Origin: Strigamia acuminata
Lineage: Eukaryota > Arthropoda > Chilopoda > Geophilomorpha > Linotaeniidae
Assembly: GCA_949358305.1 (NCBI GenBank)
Contig: OX442315.1
Coordinates: 4,588,001 to 4,652,000 of the forward strand
DNA: 64,000 nucleotides
Reading direction: 5' to 3'
The translations under genes were made by a program, and so were the position numbers. The notes under the pieces are model-generated. The model saw nothing but the letters and a program-made list of their open reading frames with translations, was not told the DNA's origin and did no database searches. Of the stretch, positions 21,239-30,479 are shown piece by piece (within the stretch, counting starts at the first letter, position 1; every line of letters begins with the position of its first letter).

Positions 21239-22459
21239 CAGGGTGAACCAAAAGTCTGTTCCCCTCAAATATTTCCTGAGCAATTGCATCTAGGTCAACT
21301 TTGATAAAGCGATCATATAGGAAGTTGGGTGAGAGCAATCCAATGATGTCATCAAATTTGACCTTGAAGGCCATTTTCAAGGTCATGTGCTTGTTAACTT
21401 CTAAACCAATCAGGTTAGAGCAAAAAAGTCAATTACAAAGTTGTAGAGCACCATCAAATTAGTCCTATCCAACTTATCTTAGTTATCTTAAATTAAATGT
21501 TTTCTTGTTAAAAAGGAGACAAATCAGAAAAAAAATCATCAAAGTGAAATTTTTTAACCCTTGGAGGCATAAGGATAAAATGTGCTGTTCTGGTTTAAGC
21601 CATTACGAATTTATGGACAATTTTTAAGTCGATTGGTTAAAGCGCCATTTAGTTTGTTTTTAGTTCGGAACTAATTTTATAGAGAGCGTAATGCCTAAAC
21701 AATAAAAATAAATAGATTTGAGCCATCTGGAAGTGGTTTTAATCACTACTGGTAAATGCGAAAAGCTGTTCACTGAAGCGCTGTTTACAAATGCAGCAAA
21801 GCCAGCAGAAAAGTTATGCTGGAGTTTTAAGGGGCAGAAAATTTCCAAGTTGAATATTTAATTAAATAAACGATGAATTATTACAAATTTCACCTGAGAT
21901 TTACTTTATTATCAGATAAACAAAGTTACAAATTTAAAGCAAACAAAATTCATAGGAAAAAAAATTTTCCTATTCAAGAAAAAGCTTGTCCCTAAATCCA
22001 TATAGCCAAGGGTTAATCTTGTGATAAAATAATTATTGAGGCATTAAAAAAAGGCAGTGGTTTTTCTTGTTTACTTGCATAATGATGCACATTTGAATAC
22101 GTTTATTTAAGTAATTCAGTATTTTTGTGATAGAAATTTAAGTTTTGTCACAATGGCTGGCTTTATTTCAGCTGATTTGTCTTCTTTTAAAAGGAAAACA
22201 TTTAACTTAAGATGACTAAGATAAGTTGGATAGTACTAATTTGATGGTGCTCTACAACTTTGTAATTGACTTTTTTGCTGTAACCTAATTGGTTTAGAAG
22301 TTAGCAAATGAATGATCTTGAAAATGGCCTTCAAGGTCAAATTTGATGACATCATTGAATTGCTCTCACCCAACTTCCTATACGATCGCTTCATCAAAGT
22401 TGGCCTAGATGCAATTGCTGAGGAAATATTTGAGGAGAACAGACTTTTGGTTCACCCTG
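21239..22459. mobile_element. Nested mariner-type MITE with ~280-bp inverted ends
   Basis: The ends CAGGGTGAACCAAAAGTCTG are inverted on the right, and TA flanks both sides (21237-21238, 22460-22461). The arms match for about 280 bp with scattered changes. There is no transposase. A partial relative lies at 11690-11945, so the family is multi-copy in this locus. Confidence 0.88.
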
Positions 22460-22529
22460 TATATTTTTAAAACATGAAAGATTACAACAAGTCATAAAAA
22501 AAATTAATATATATAAGTTCTTTTAGTGA

Positions 22530-23100
22530 TTGAATTTAATGCAATTTGCTCAGTTTTCTGTTTGTTTTGCTTGACACACAGCTCCCACTGTTTCTAAGCA
22601 TTTCCTTGGTTTTAAAAAACATTCTGGTTTGTATGTAGTACTGAATAAATTTTGGGGTTAATTCAGAACTATGTTCTACACAACATCCCATGTCACATGT
22701 AATTCTTATTTCATTAATGCCATCTAAAACCTCATAAAACAAATCTGGAGATAACTTTTCATTTTTTAATTTGGTTTCTAATAATTTCTCAATGTCGAGA
22801 TTATAGAAATTATATAATGGATATTTTAAAAATTCACCAAAATCTTTAATTTTGTCAAGGAAGAATTCTCATGGTACTGATGGATTGGTGTAGTCAAAGC
22901 TTGAATACTCAGTTCACATATTTTATACTTTAATCTGCATCCAGTAGCAAAGCATGACATATTAAAAAAAATTAAAACAAAAAAAATTATTAAAACCATT
23001 GTAAAACCACTTAAAAGGTAATATTTACCATGCTCAATCTCTAATTCGGGCCTGTTATAAAGTAAACAAAAGGCTGACCTTGGACGAAGCAGCAACACTA
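22530..23100 (-). pseudogene. Coding-like fragment inside the inserted element (unidentified, TM protein)
   Basis: The minus strand shows a hydrophobic segment, FTMVLIIFFVLIFFNMSCFA, then a frame change near 22850 into a 100-residue stretch containing YNFYNLDIEKLLETKLKN and ITCDMGCCVEH. One TM helix followed by a Cys-containing extracellular-like region loosely recalls the start of a DEG/ENaC subunit, but the FPxVTxC signature is absent. It may be a host gene piece captured by the transposon, or chance. I do not assign a function. Confidence 0.35.
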
Positions 23101-23614
23101 GCGCTGCAGCTTCGAGGTTTGGCCACAGGCAACAAACTCCAAAAGTGCTGTAGCGTGTACTCAGATATTTTTACAGTCTATTTGGATGGGGTTTCAAGGC
23201 ATTTGATATTTTACCAAGGGAAATTGAACCTTTGGTGTTAGTTTAAAATTAATTTGGTTTTGGTAGGTGGTTTTTTTATTTCAATATCACAATAATTGCT
23301 ACACATTGCAGAAAAAAATGGCCGCCAAGTTTGGCTACTTCTCCTTTTACATACTATGACTATATTATTGACTCTAAATATAACCTCACTATCGTGGGAA
23401 AGAATAAACATAAATTCCACAGACTTTTTGGACACCTGTTTTTTAATTTATTGTTGATATTTTAAATAAATATTATTGAATCAGTCTGAAAATTTAATCA
23501 GACATTACTTAAGTGGTATATTTAATAATCCTAAAAGCAAAATTAAATCAAAATATTAGAAGTTAATTTTTTTCAAATTTTTAGTCATTCCACAGACTTT
23601 TTGGACGCACCTTA

Positions 23615-23931
23615 GCTACTTCCAAGCTATTTCCCATTAACGATAACTGGTAAGACAAACCACACAAGCTTTACCTTAGGTCCACTATTTAACAATACCG
23701 ACAAAGGACGCGACAATCTAATGATTACTGTATATTTCATTTTAATGTGTATACATTATTTTTATACACTATATTATGAAATGTGTGTGGTATAACAAAA
23801 TAGATACTCTGTATTAAAATATACCGCCAGTGGTTGAAAGGCCTTTGTGAACTAACATGGTGTATTGATAGGTGAATTTGCCATTTGGAAAAATAAACAA
23901 TCTTTCTGTATAGAGTATCCTATCTACTTAC
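23615..23931. other. Intron DNA, no feature beyond short inverted motifs
   Basis: AGATACTCTGTATT near 23800 and TATAGAGTATCCTATCT near 23908 form a weak inverted pair. Nothing else was seen. Confidence 0.5.
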
Positions 23932-24041
23932 TGACAAGTGAAATTTCGTAAAGCAACTTCATTCAAATAACACTGACTTTGGCAATCTTCCATTTCCTTT
24001 TCGCTAACGCATGGGGACATCTTTCGATTAATAAATTTGTA
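23932..24041 (-). CDS. DEG/ENaC channel exon: cysteine-rich part of domain A
   Basis: A 110-bp exon between TTTCTCTAG and GTAAGTAG (a near-consensus donor), phase 0 in and 2 out. It encodes INRKMSPCVSEKEMEDCQSQ followed by C and a final C before the splice. The split codon joins the exon at 18966 to give C-Q-L-P, as in domain B (C-R-L-P). Length, phases and Cys spacing equal those of 9755-9864, so the two exons are duplicates. The intron between this exon and the next is about 5 kb, mostly transposons. Confidence 0.85.
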
Positions 24042-24958
24042 CTAGAGAAACAAATCAATTGTTAATTTGATATGTGTATAAAGAAGAGTGACTTATTGCC
24101 CTGTTGTGGAGCCATTTCAATGAACACTCATCGACCAAAACTATCGGTGAGTGCACACATTCTTACAATGATAAAATGAGTTAACGATAATAAGAAATTC
24201 ATGCGACAAACAATGCTGCAGAAGTACATGTTCGTACACTACAGTTTATTTAAAAAAAAGTAAGCGGAATTTAAATTTTAAACTAAATCTGTTATAAACT
24301 ATTATTTAAAATGAAGAATTTATAGTAAGTTACTTATGTGGCGGATGTTCTCCACTTGTCTGGTCAAGAATGGACAAGAAGAAGAGGGGGGTGAGGCTGG
24401 TTCTGCCCATGCGGGCCCTGACCTAACCCGCCACCACAAATGACGTAGTTGGTCAGGAACTGCAACCACAGGAAGGATCAAAATGAAGGGAACTAACACC
24501 ACTAGCCCTTAAGGGGCTCTAGAAGCTAAGGTCCAGGCACATGGGGAGAGAGACAAAGGAAAACACCACTGCACTGTGTAAAATCCTAGTCTTTACTAAC
24601 ATAACAATGTACAAATTGCTTATAAAGAAAACTTACAATAAAGAAAGGACGTAATCACAGCATCATCTCATTATTGATAACAATAGCAGCTCATAGAAAA
24701 GGCTTAATTTAGGTTTAACATGGGAATATATGAAATAACTTAGAAATTAGATAAATAACATAAGAGGCTCATAACTAGAAGTAATTATTACACAAAAACA
24801 GAGAAATAACAACAAGTGAGAAATAATAGCAATGTAATACAAATAGATAGGAAATCTCAAAAAGCCATAAATCACCATGACAACAGTTATTACACTCCTG
24901 CTGTAACATCAGGTAAGACTATTTCTAAACTTGTTTATTTCTGCTTTCAACAACTTAC
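24042..24958. other. Intron DNA; GC-richer island near 24340-24540
   Basis: No exon was recognised. 24340-24540 is GC-richer with short inverted motifs (GCCCTTAAGGGGC at 24508-24520) and may be an old mobile-element piece. The rest is AT-rich and unassigned. Confidence 0.5.
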
Positions 24959-25063
24959 CCTCTTAAATGAAAATGAGACAACATTGGAAGAAAGTAAGTA
25001 TCCGAAGTCAAAGTTTGGTAGAAATAGAGAAGTTGTACTTTTTGATTTTGCTGTTAAAACTAC
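24959..25063 (-). CDS. Probable DEG/ENaC exon: extracellular domain A
   Basis: A 105-bp segment between TTGTATTGCAG and GTAAGTTG, open for 35 codons, phase 0 to 0. It encodes STTSLFLPNFDFGYLLSSN and ...VSFSFKR, which aligns in position with KTTNTKLFTMHPHNTW... of domain B, and it joins the 110-bp exon in phase. The evidence is splice signals, phase and weak similarity. Confidence 0.6.
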
Positions 25064-25135
25064 CTGCAATACAAAATGGAGTAGTTATTTTAAAATATCA
25101 ACCTTTTATTGGATAATTTAAATACATTTACTTAC

Positions 25136-25180
25136 AACTACTAAGACAATTCTGTTATTTATCTCAAGTATAGTCTGAAT
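25136..25180 (-). CDS. Candidate small DEG/ENaC exon, domain A
   Basis: A 45-bp segment between GAAAATTCAG and GTAAGTAAA (a good donor), open in phase 0 to 0, encoding IQTILEINNRIVLVV. The chain of phase-0 exons and the donor favour it. The shortness and lack of a family motif keep confidence low. Confidence 0.35.
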
Positions 25181-25269
25181 CTGAATTTTCAAACGGCAGT
25201 TTCAACCAATTTGAATTTTATCCTCTATTTGAAAAAAAAGTAGATAGTCATTTGCATTAATCGTTTTAC

Positions 25270-25344
25270 TTTATTTAATAAAAATTCAAAATTCTTAGGG
25301 GAACTGCATGAATTATTGAATGTAGCCGCTGTACTAGCTGCCTT
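25270..25344 (-). CDS. Candidate DEG/ENaC exon, domain A, next to the gypsy insertion
   Basis: A 75-bp segment between ATCTTTACAG and GTAAAACG, phase 0 to 0, encoding AASTAATFNNSCSSPKNFEF. NNSC-x5-FEFLL resembles NDTCAEDIDFLELL just after TM1 in domain B. Its acceptor lies only 14 nt from the end of the gypsy LTR, so the original upstream intron sequence is displaced by 4.7 kb. TM1 of domain A was not found in the window. Confidence 0.4.
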
Positions 25345-25358
25345 CTGTAAAGATCTAA

Positions 25359-25543
25359 TAGTATATATCTTACTAATAACAATTTATGTTGAGGATGGTT
25401 GAAATGAGAGGTCAAGCATATTGAGCTAAGGACTAACAAGTGCTTTATTCGGGGTCAAGCGACAAGGTGGCGCTGGGGGTACAGCGCCTGAGGCAAAGAT
25501 AACGTCACTACACCAAAACATGCAGTGAAGTCCGAACACAGCA
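25359..25543 (-). repeat. 3' LTR of gypsy element 2
   Basis: 185 bp, minus strand TGCTGTGTTCGGACTTC... to ...ATATACTA. It ends in TA instead of the usual CA. It looks identical to the 5' LTR. Confidence 0.93.
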
Positions 25544-25643
25544 TCATTCCCCATTAATGGCACATTAATCAAATCACAAATACAATAATAGAATTCATTC
25601 ACGATAGACAATGTACCAATTCGATTAATAAAAACAAATACAC

Positions 25644-28600
25644 TTAATCACTGTTATTATATCCGTAAAATTGTGTCGGGTTGCGAATACGCTGGGGATG
25701 GCGGTACGGCACAACAGGAGTATTGACGGGAACAGGAGGTGGTGTAGGAGCTGGAGAAGCATTACGAACGTTTGGGAGATTGGGTGAATTGGGTGAATTG
25801 GGAGGAGCAACTAGGACTTGCGGTTGTACAACTGGCAGTGTGTTACTGAGGTTTGAGTCGTCAATTATCAAAGGAAAATGTCCGCGATTCCCTCCCCCCT
25901 CCGGAGTTTGAGCGTGCAGAGTCTGGCGTTTTCGGAGCTGGTCCGCATGTCGGTTCCAAATTATGGCATTTCCGACGGCCACATCGTACGTGGTGGACGA
26001 TGTCTTCTGCGATATTATTCCAGGAACCCATCTCGCGGCGTGCGAATAGTCGCGCGCGAACACCAATTCCCCAGGCTCGAAGGAACGACGCGTTTCCACA
26101 GTTGTTGGCTCCGGCATTAGGCGGGGGTTCAACAAATGTAACCTAGTTCGTACAGTTCGTTGCAAAAAGGCCTCGGACGGCGTAGTCCGTGTAGAAACAT
26201 GCGGCGTCGAGCGATAGGCAATTAAAAATTGGTCAACGGCTTCTGAAATGCTCAAATTTAAATTTAGAAATTTTCCGACTTGATTTTTAAATGTCTTCAC
26301 GAAGCCTTCCACTGCTCCGTTGGTCGCTGGGTGGAAAGGCGGTGAACGAGTTTGTCGGATGCCGTTCCGTGACAGGAAGTCAACAAATTCCGCTGAAGTG
26401 AATTGCGGCCCATTGTCGGAATGAACGTGGATCGGCAAGCCGTGACGTTTAAACCAACATTTTAAAACCGCAATTGTTGCTTTCGAGGTAGTGGCGGTCA
26501 TCATACGAACTTCGCACCACTTGGTGCGCGCATCCACAGCCAGCAGGAACATTTTGCCATGGAAGGGCCCGGCGAAATCAAGGTGGATTCGCCCCCAAAT
26601 TTCGTCGGGAATGGGCCAACGCAAGTCGGACGTCTTAGGCGGATCCGGGAGTGCGCGCTGGCACACGTCGCACGAACGCACCATCGACTCAATGTCACGG
26701 TCGATTGACGGCCACCAAACTGTTGAACGAGCGAGCGACTTGGTGCGCACGATTCCAAAATGTCCTGCATGCAACTCCGTCAGGACTGCACGGCGAAGCT
26801 GCTCTGGCACGACCAAACGCTCCGACAGGAACAAGAATGGTCCATGTGTGGAAAAGGCTGACCTGTGCTTATAAAAATTTATTAAGTCAGGTGTCTTTGA
26901 TTTCCATTCGTCTTGGATGCACTGCAGAACTGCTTGCAATTGGGCGTCTGCGTCGTATGCTGCACGTAAAGCTGCCTGCGATACCGGAAACTGCGAAAGA
27001 GAAACGGAAAATATTTCGTTAACGTGCATATCGAGGTCTTCTCGACCGTCGACTACGGGTTGAGGATTGCGAGACAATCCGTCTGCAATTTGGTTGTCGA
27101 CAGCAGGCACATGCTCGATAGCATAATCGTAGGCACTCAGGAAAATTGCCCACCGGTGCAAGCGAGCGGCGACAATTTGATTGCATCCTTTCTTCTCTCC
27201 AAAAATGGCCACCAGCGGTTTGTGGTCAGTTCGTAAAATGAATTTTCTCCCAAACAGGTGGTGATGGAAGCGGCGAACGCCATAAACGATCGCAAGTCCT
27301 TCGCGGTCGATTTGCGCATAATTTTTCTGCGCGCTGGACAAGAGGGAACTAGCAAAGGCAATTGGACGATGGATTCCATTTTCTACGTGGGAAATGAAGG
27401 CGCCCACACCGACCGGCGAGGCATCAACGGTCAGATAAAGTTGCTTCTTCGCGTCGTAGTGTGCCAGCGCTGAATCGACAGTTACTGCAGCCTTGACCTT
27501 CGTCCAGGCCTTGTGTTGTTCCGGTCCCCATGTCCACGGAGTATCGTCGCGCGTGAGGCGGTAAAGCGGCTCTAATAAAGTGGATAAATTATTAATAAAT
27601 TTGCCATAATAGTTTATGAGCCCCAGGAACGATTTGAGCGATAAAACGTCGGTTGGCTGCATGGCGTTGCGTAGTGGAGCCAATTTTGAGTCCACTGGCG
27701 TGATTCCTAGCTTGGAAATGTTCAGCCCCAAAAACTGCACACAAGCACGCAAAAACTTGCACTTTTTCCTATTTAATGTTAAATTGGCTTTGTTAAATGC
27801 ACCCAATAATTGATCCAGGTTGCATAAGTGCGTTGAGTTTGTTGCACCGGTCACGGCCGAATCATCAATGAACGGCTGCGTACTCTCGACTTTGGCTGTT
27901 AACTTGTCCATCTCGCGTTGGAAGATTGCCGGCGCGCTGGATATCCCGTAAAAAAGTCTATTTACTGTGAAGAGACCCAAGTGGGTATTAATTGTGCACA
28001 CCAATTTACTCTCTGCATCCAACTCCAGCTGGTTGTAGGCGTGATTCATATCAAGAGTAGAATACGTCTCACCGCCCGACAACTTCGCTGCAACGTCTTC
28101 AAACAGAGGTAAAGGGTAAGAGTTGGGGAGAACCGCCTTATTTATGGTTCTATTATAGCATCCCGCTATCTTTAACGTGCCATCTGATTTAAGGACATGC
28201 ATAATAGGTGTCGCCCATTTAGAAGAAGCGACAGGAGTTATGATACCTAAATCCTGCAGTCTGCGCAGCTCTTCCTCCAGTCGTGGCTTCATCGCGAGTG
28301 GAACAGGGTAATTCTTCAAAAATATCGGTTGCACGGCCGGATCGATATCGATGTGGACCTTGTGCACGTTGTAGCATCCGATTTCATCGCGAAAAACGTT
28401 GGCATGACGTTCCAAAATCTCGTCCAATCTGTTGGACAACGGTGCATCGAGTTTCTCGGGCGTTGGCGTCGATGTGGACAACGAAAATACTTCTGCGCCC
28501 ACCAGGTCGCCAGTTTTCGACAGCAAACCAAATGCTTCGAGCCAGTCGCGGCCAAGGAGTGGGATGGGGCCGTGAGTCGCCACACACAACGGCAAACGAA

Positions 28601-29711
28601 AATCGCGATCACGATGACGAACCGGAACTTCGCAAACCCCTTCCATTCGGAGTGTTGTGCCGCCGTACGTGTTCATCTGGATCGGAAGGGGCTGCAATGG
28701 AAAATTTGAAAAATATTTAGTATAAGTTTCGAGATTTATAAATGTAGCGCCTGCTCCCGTGTCCATTTCCATTAGGAGATTGACATTAGCAATTTTAATG
28801 GCCAAAATAATTGGTTGTGTGGCTTTAATGCCAATCGCGTTGACGGTCGTCGTCAAATCCGGCTCGACAGCGTAGTACGTGAGCTGTTGTGGCATCTCGA
28901 CTGCATGGACTGGAGCTGGTGACTTCAAGACCGACCGGCAAACTGGTTTGATGTGGCCAGTTTTTCCGCATCCGTGGCACGTGGCATCGCGAAAACGGCA
29001 CGCTTCACGCGTGTGCGACTTACTGCCGCAAGCAGAACACGCCGACGCATTTCCTTTCGAGTTGGATGGTTGGCGGACTGCTTGAGATGAGGTAGTGCCC
29101 CTCGAGGAGCGTTTTCTACCCTTAAACGCATCGTGACGTGGCCTGGAGTCGTGTTGGAGTTTGTGCACCGGCAGCGCCGACGCATTTTGCGTCGCGATCG
29201 TCGAAAATTCCTTTTGCGACACTTCTGCAGCGGCAGCAAACTCAACCGCGTCGTCGAACGTTAAATCTTTCTTCAACGTGAGCGCCTGCTGGACCTGCTC
29301 ATTCTGGAGGCCACAAAGAAAGCGATTTCTCAATTCATTGGTTTTGTCGGTAAACTCACAATTTTGGGCCAGGTCCTGAAGAGCGAGAGAATATTCCAAC
29401 ACAGTTTCATTCGGCAGTCGGTCACGGCGGTGAAAACGGCGAATTTCTCCCAGCACGAGCGGCTTCGCGCGTGCATTCTTCTGCATCAAGGCCACTAGGT
29501 CCGCGTACTTCAATTCAGCAGCTTCCTTCGGCGCCGCGAGCGTGTCCAGCTGCTTGAAGGTCGGCATGCCGACGTACGCCAAGAGCGTATGGACCTTCTC
29601 CTGGTCATCGACGATTTTGTTACAAGCGAAAATGCTCGTCATTCGCTTGCAATATAGGCCCCAATCCTCTGTTGGATCGTATTCCCGCGGTGTCCCTTTT
29701 AGAGCTGACAT
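25644..29711 (-). CDS. Gag-Pol polyprotein of gypsy element 2 (1355 aa)
   Basis: A single fused frame, intact from ATG 29711. A short Gag region is followed by two zinc knuckles at about residues 222-256 (CSACGSKSHTREAC and CHGCGKTGHIKPVC). Then come protease (MDTGAGATF, about 313), RT (LDMNHAYNQLELD; catalytic box FIDD at about 613 in place of the usual YxDD), RNase H (VDASPVGVGAF, about 762), integrase HHCC finger (about 955-995), and catalytic D-D-E in HLDFAGP (1043), SDNGPQFTS (1098) and NGAVEGF (1133). A Pro-rich tail follows. Gag and Pol share one frame, so no frameshift is needed, unlike element 1. Integrase follows RNase H, as in Ty3/gypsy. Confidence 0.95.
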   Translation of the reverse strand: MSALKGTPREYDPTEDWGLYCKRMTSIFACNKIVDDQEKVHTLLAYVGMPTFKQLDTLAAPKEAAELKYADLVALMQKNARAKPLVLGEIRRFHRRDRLPNETVLEYSLALQDLAQNCEFTDKTNELRNRFLCGLQNEQVQQALTLKKDLTFDDAVEFAAAAEVSQKEFSTIATQNASALPVHKLQHDSRPRHDAFKGRKRSSRGTTSSQAVRQPSNSKGNASACSACGSKSHTREACRFRDATCHGCGKTGHIKPVCRSVLKSPAPVHAVEMPQQLTYYAVEPDLTTTVNAIGIKATQPIILAIKIANVNLLMEMDTGAGATFINLETYTKYFSNFPLQPLPIQMNTYGGTTLRMEGVCEVPVRHRDRDFRLPLCVATHGPIPLLGRDWLEAFGLLSKTGDLVGAEVFSLSTSTPTPEKLDAPLSNRLDEILERHANVFRDEIGCYNVHKVHIDIDPAVQPIFLKNYPVPLAMKPRLEEELRRLQDLGIITPVASSKWATPIMHVLKSDGTLKIAGCYNRTINKAVLPNSYPLPLFEDVAAKLSGGETYSTLDMNHAYNQLELDAESKLVCTINTHLGLFTVNRLFYGISSAPAIFQREMDKLTAKVESTQPFIDDSAVTGATNSTHLCNLDQLLGAFNKANLTLNRKKCKFLRACVQFLGLNISKLGITPVDSKLAPLRNAMQPTDVLSLKSFLGLINYYGKFINNLSTLLEPLYRLTRDDTPWTWGPEQHKAWTKVKAAVTVDSALAHYDAKKQLYLTVDASPVGVGAFISHVENGIHRPIAFASSLLSSAQKNYAQIDREGLAIVYGVRRFHHHLFGRKFILRTDHKPLVAIFGEKKGCNQIVAARLHRWAIFLSAYDYAIEHVPAVDNQIADGLSRNPQPVVDGREDLDMHVNEIFSVSLSQFPVSQAALRAAYDADAQLQAVLQCIQDEWKSKTPDLINFYKHRSAFSTHGPFLFLSERLVVPEQLRRAVLTELHAGHFGIVRTKSLARSTVWWPSIDRDIESMVRSCDVCQRALPDPPKTSDLRWPIPDEIWGRIHLDFAGPFHGKMFLLAVDARTKWCEVRMMTATTSKATIAVLKCWFKRHGLPIHVHSDNGPQFTSAEFVDFLSRNGIRQTRSPPFHPATNGAVEGFVKTFKNQVGKFLNLNLSISEAVDQFLIAYRSTPHVSTRTTPSEAFLQRTVRTRLHLLNPRLMPEPTTVETRRSFEPGELVFARDYSHAARWVPGIISQKTSSTTYDVAVGNAIIWNRHADQLRKRQTLHAQTPEGGGNRGHFPLIIDDSNLSNTLPVVQPQVLVAPPNSPNSPNLPNVRNASPAPTPPPVPVNTPVVPYRHPQRIRNPTQFYGYNNSD

Positions 29712-29886
29712 TTTGATGGCAAAGGTCGGCGTTGAGTACGAAAACGCGAGGAAAACGTGACAATGGAACGTAGGCCTAACGTCGGGACGGCGTGGTCAGC
29801 AACGGGCCGAAAAAGTGCTCAAAAAGTTCGAAAAACACGAAAAAACTTGCGTCGCTACTGGATTCATTAGTTGAACGTGGATTTCG

Positions 29887-29904
29887 GATCCTATCTCGTC
29901 GCCA
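29887..29904 (-). other. Primer-binding site of gypsy element 2
   Basis: TGGCGACGAGATAGGATC on the minus strand, 2 nt from the 5' LTR. TGGCGACGAG is a common start for Ty3/gypsy primer sites, and the decayed element at 62.39 kb has the same ten bases. I did not identify the tRNA. Confidence 0.7.
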
Positions 29905-29906
29905 TT

Positions 29907-30091
29907 TAGTATATATCTTACTAATAACAATTTATGTTGAGGATGGTTGAAATGAGAGGTCAAGCATATTGAGCTAAGGACTAACAAGTGCTTTATTCGG
30001 GGTCAAGCGACAAGGTGGCGCTGGGGGTACAGCGCCTGAGGCAAAGATAACGTCACTACACCAAAACATGCAGTGAAGTCCGAACACAGCA
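29907..30091 (-). repeat. 5' LTR of gypsy element 2
   Basis: 185 bp, identical by eye to 25359-25543. It carries the promoter for the minus-strand transcript. No clear TATA box is visible. Confidence 0.93.
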
Positions 30092-30096
30092 TCTAA

Positions 30097-30479
30097 AGTC
30101 AAGCATTTATTTCAATTTATCCTTTTCGCGGATTGGCGTCCGCGAAATCCGCATTTCGGGGGAGACTATTCTGCGGATTCCGGGTGGACCAAACTCTTCC
30201 GAAAAATGTCCGGGGTGGTGTTGGGAGTGTCGATAGATTGTTTTGTGTCAAGGTTGCCAATTTTCATGTAAGTATTGGAAGGTTCATTTCTGTGCATTCT
30301 CATATATTTTTTTTCACAGGAGCAATGAGGCGCGATAAAGGGGGATCAAGCGAGAGTGAAAAAGATAAACTCGTTTACGTCTCAAATGCGCGTTTGCGAT
30401 GGAATACGAACTTGGAATCGACTCCAATACGCGTTCGCGTCGCATACGAACGCATTTACAACTCGTTTTCGACTTTGAT
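30097..30479 (+). other. Unassigned stretch with a candidate 52-bp intron
   Basis: On the plus strand GTAAGTATT at 30268 and TTTTTTTTCACAG ending at 30319 form a good GT-AG pair 52 bp apart. Joining across it gives only a short peptide after ATG 30208. An ATG at 30325 opens a 57-codon frame whose end runs into satellite-like sequence. It could be an exon relic of a plus-strand gene, with no recognised product. Confidence 0.3.

Larger units (their letters stand above)
20927..23358. mobile_element. Inserted DNA element with 31-bp inverted ends and 7-bp duplication
   Basis: Perfect 31-bp inverted repeats at 20927-20957 and 23328-23358 start CATAGTATGTAAAAGGAGAA. The direct repeat ACTATAT flanks both (20920-20926, 23359-23365). 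It splits the 5' region of the Tc1 element. End length, first bases CA and a 7-8-bp duplication resemble P-superfamily elements, but no P transposase is present, so the family is a guess. The interior holds a nested MITE (21239-22459) and a coding-like fragment. Confidence 0.75.
19596..23612 (-). mobile_element. Tc1-type DNA transposon with ~200-bp IR/DR ends, carrying insertions
   Basis: The ends AGGTGCGTCCAAAAAGTCTG (left) and its inverse (right) are flanked by TA (19594-19595, 23613-23614). Inverted repeats of about 200 bp are nearly identical. Each has an inner second copy, AGGTGTCCAAAAAGTCTGTG (19771-19790 on the left), giving the IR/DR layout known from Sleeping Beauty-type Tc1 elements. 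Without the internal insertion (20927-23358 plus its 7-bp duplication) the element is about 1.58 kb, normal for Tc1. Confidence 0.88.
25359..30091 (-). mobile_element. Complete Ty3/gypsy retrotransposon 2, TSD TCTAA
   Basis: The 185-bp LTRs at 25359-25543 and 29907-30091 look identical base by base. TCTAA flanks the element (25354-25358 and 30092-30096). The primer site, the single Gag-Pol frame and a purine tract (GGGGAATGA at 25552-25544, minus) are all present, and no env frame is seen. Identical LTRs and an open 1355-codon frame point to a recent insertion. It sits in the DEG/ENaC gene in the gene's own orientation. Confidence 0.96.

Noticed and set aside
22826-23098. Exon of the DEG/ENaC gene
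   Set aside because: It lies inside a transposon placed between two in-phase exons of domain A, encodes a TM1-like segment out of order, and has a frameshift.
28283-28720. 145-codon plus-strand frame in gypsy 2
   Set aside because: Antisense shadow of the intact Gag-Pol frame.
25359-30091. Endogenous retrovirus with env
   Set aside because: No third frame or signal/TM protein lies between Pol and the 3' LTR; only about 100 bp separate them. It is a plain Ty3/gypsy retrotransposon.
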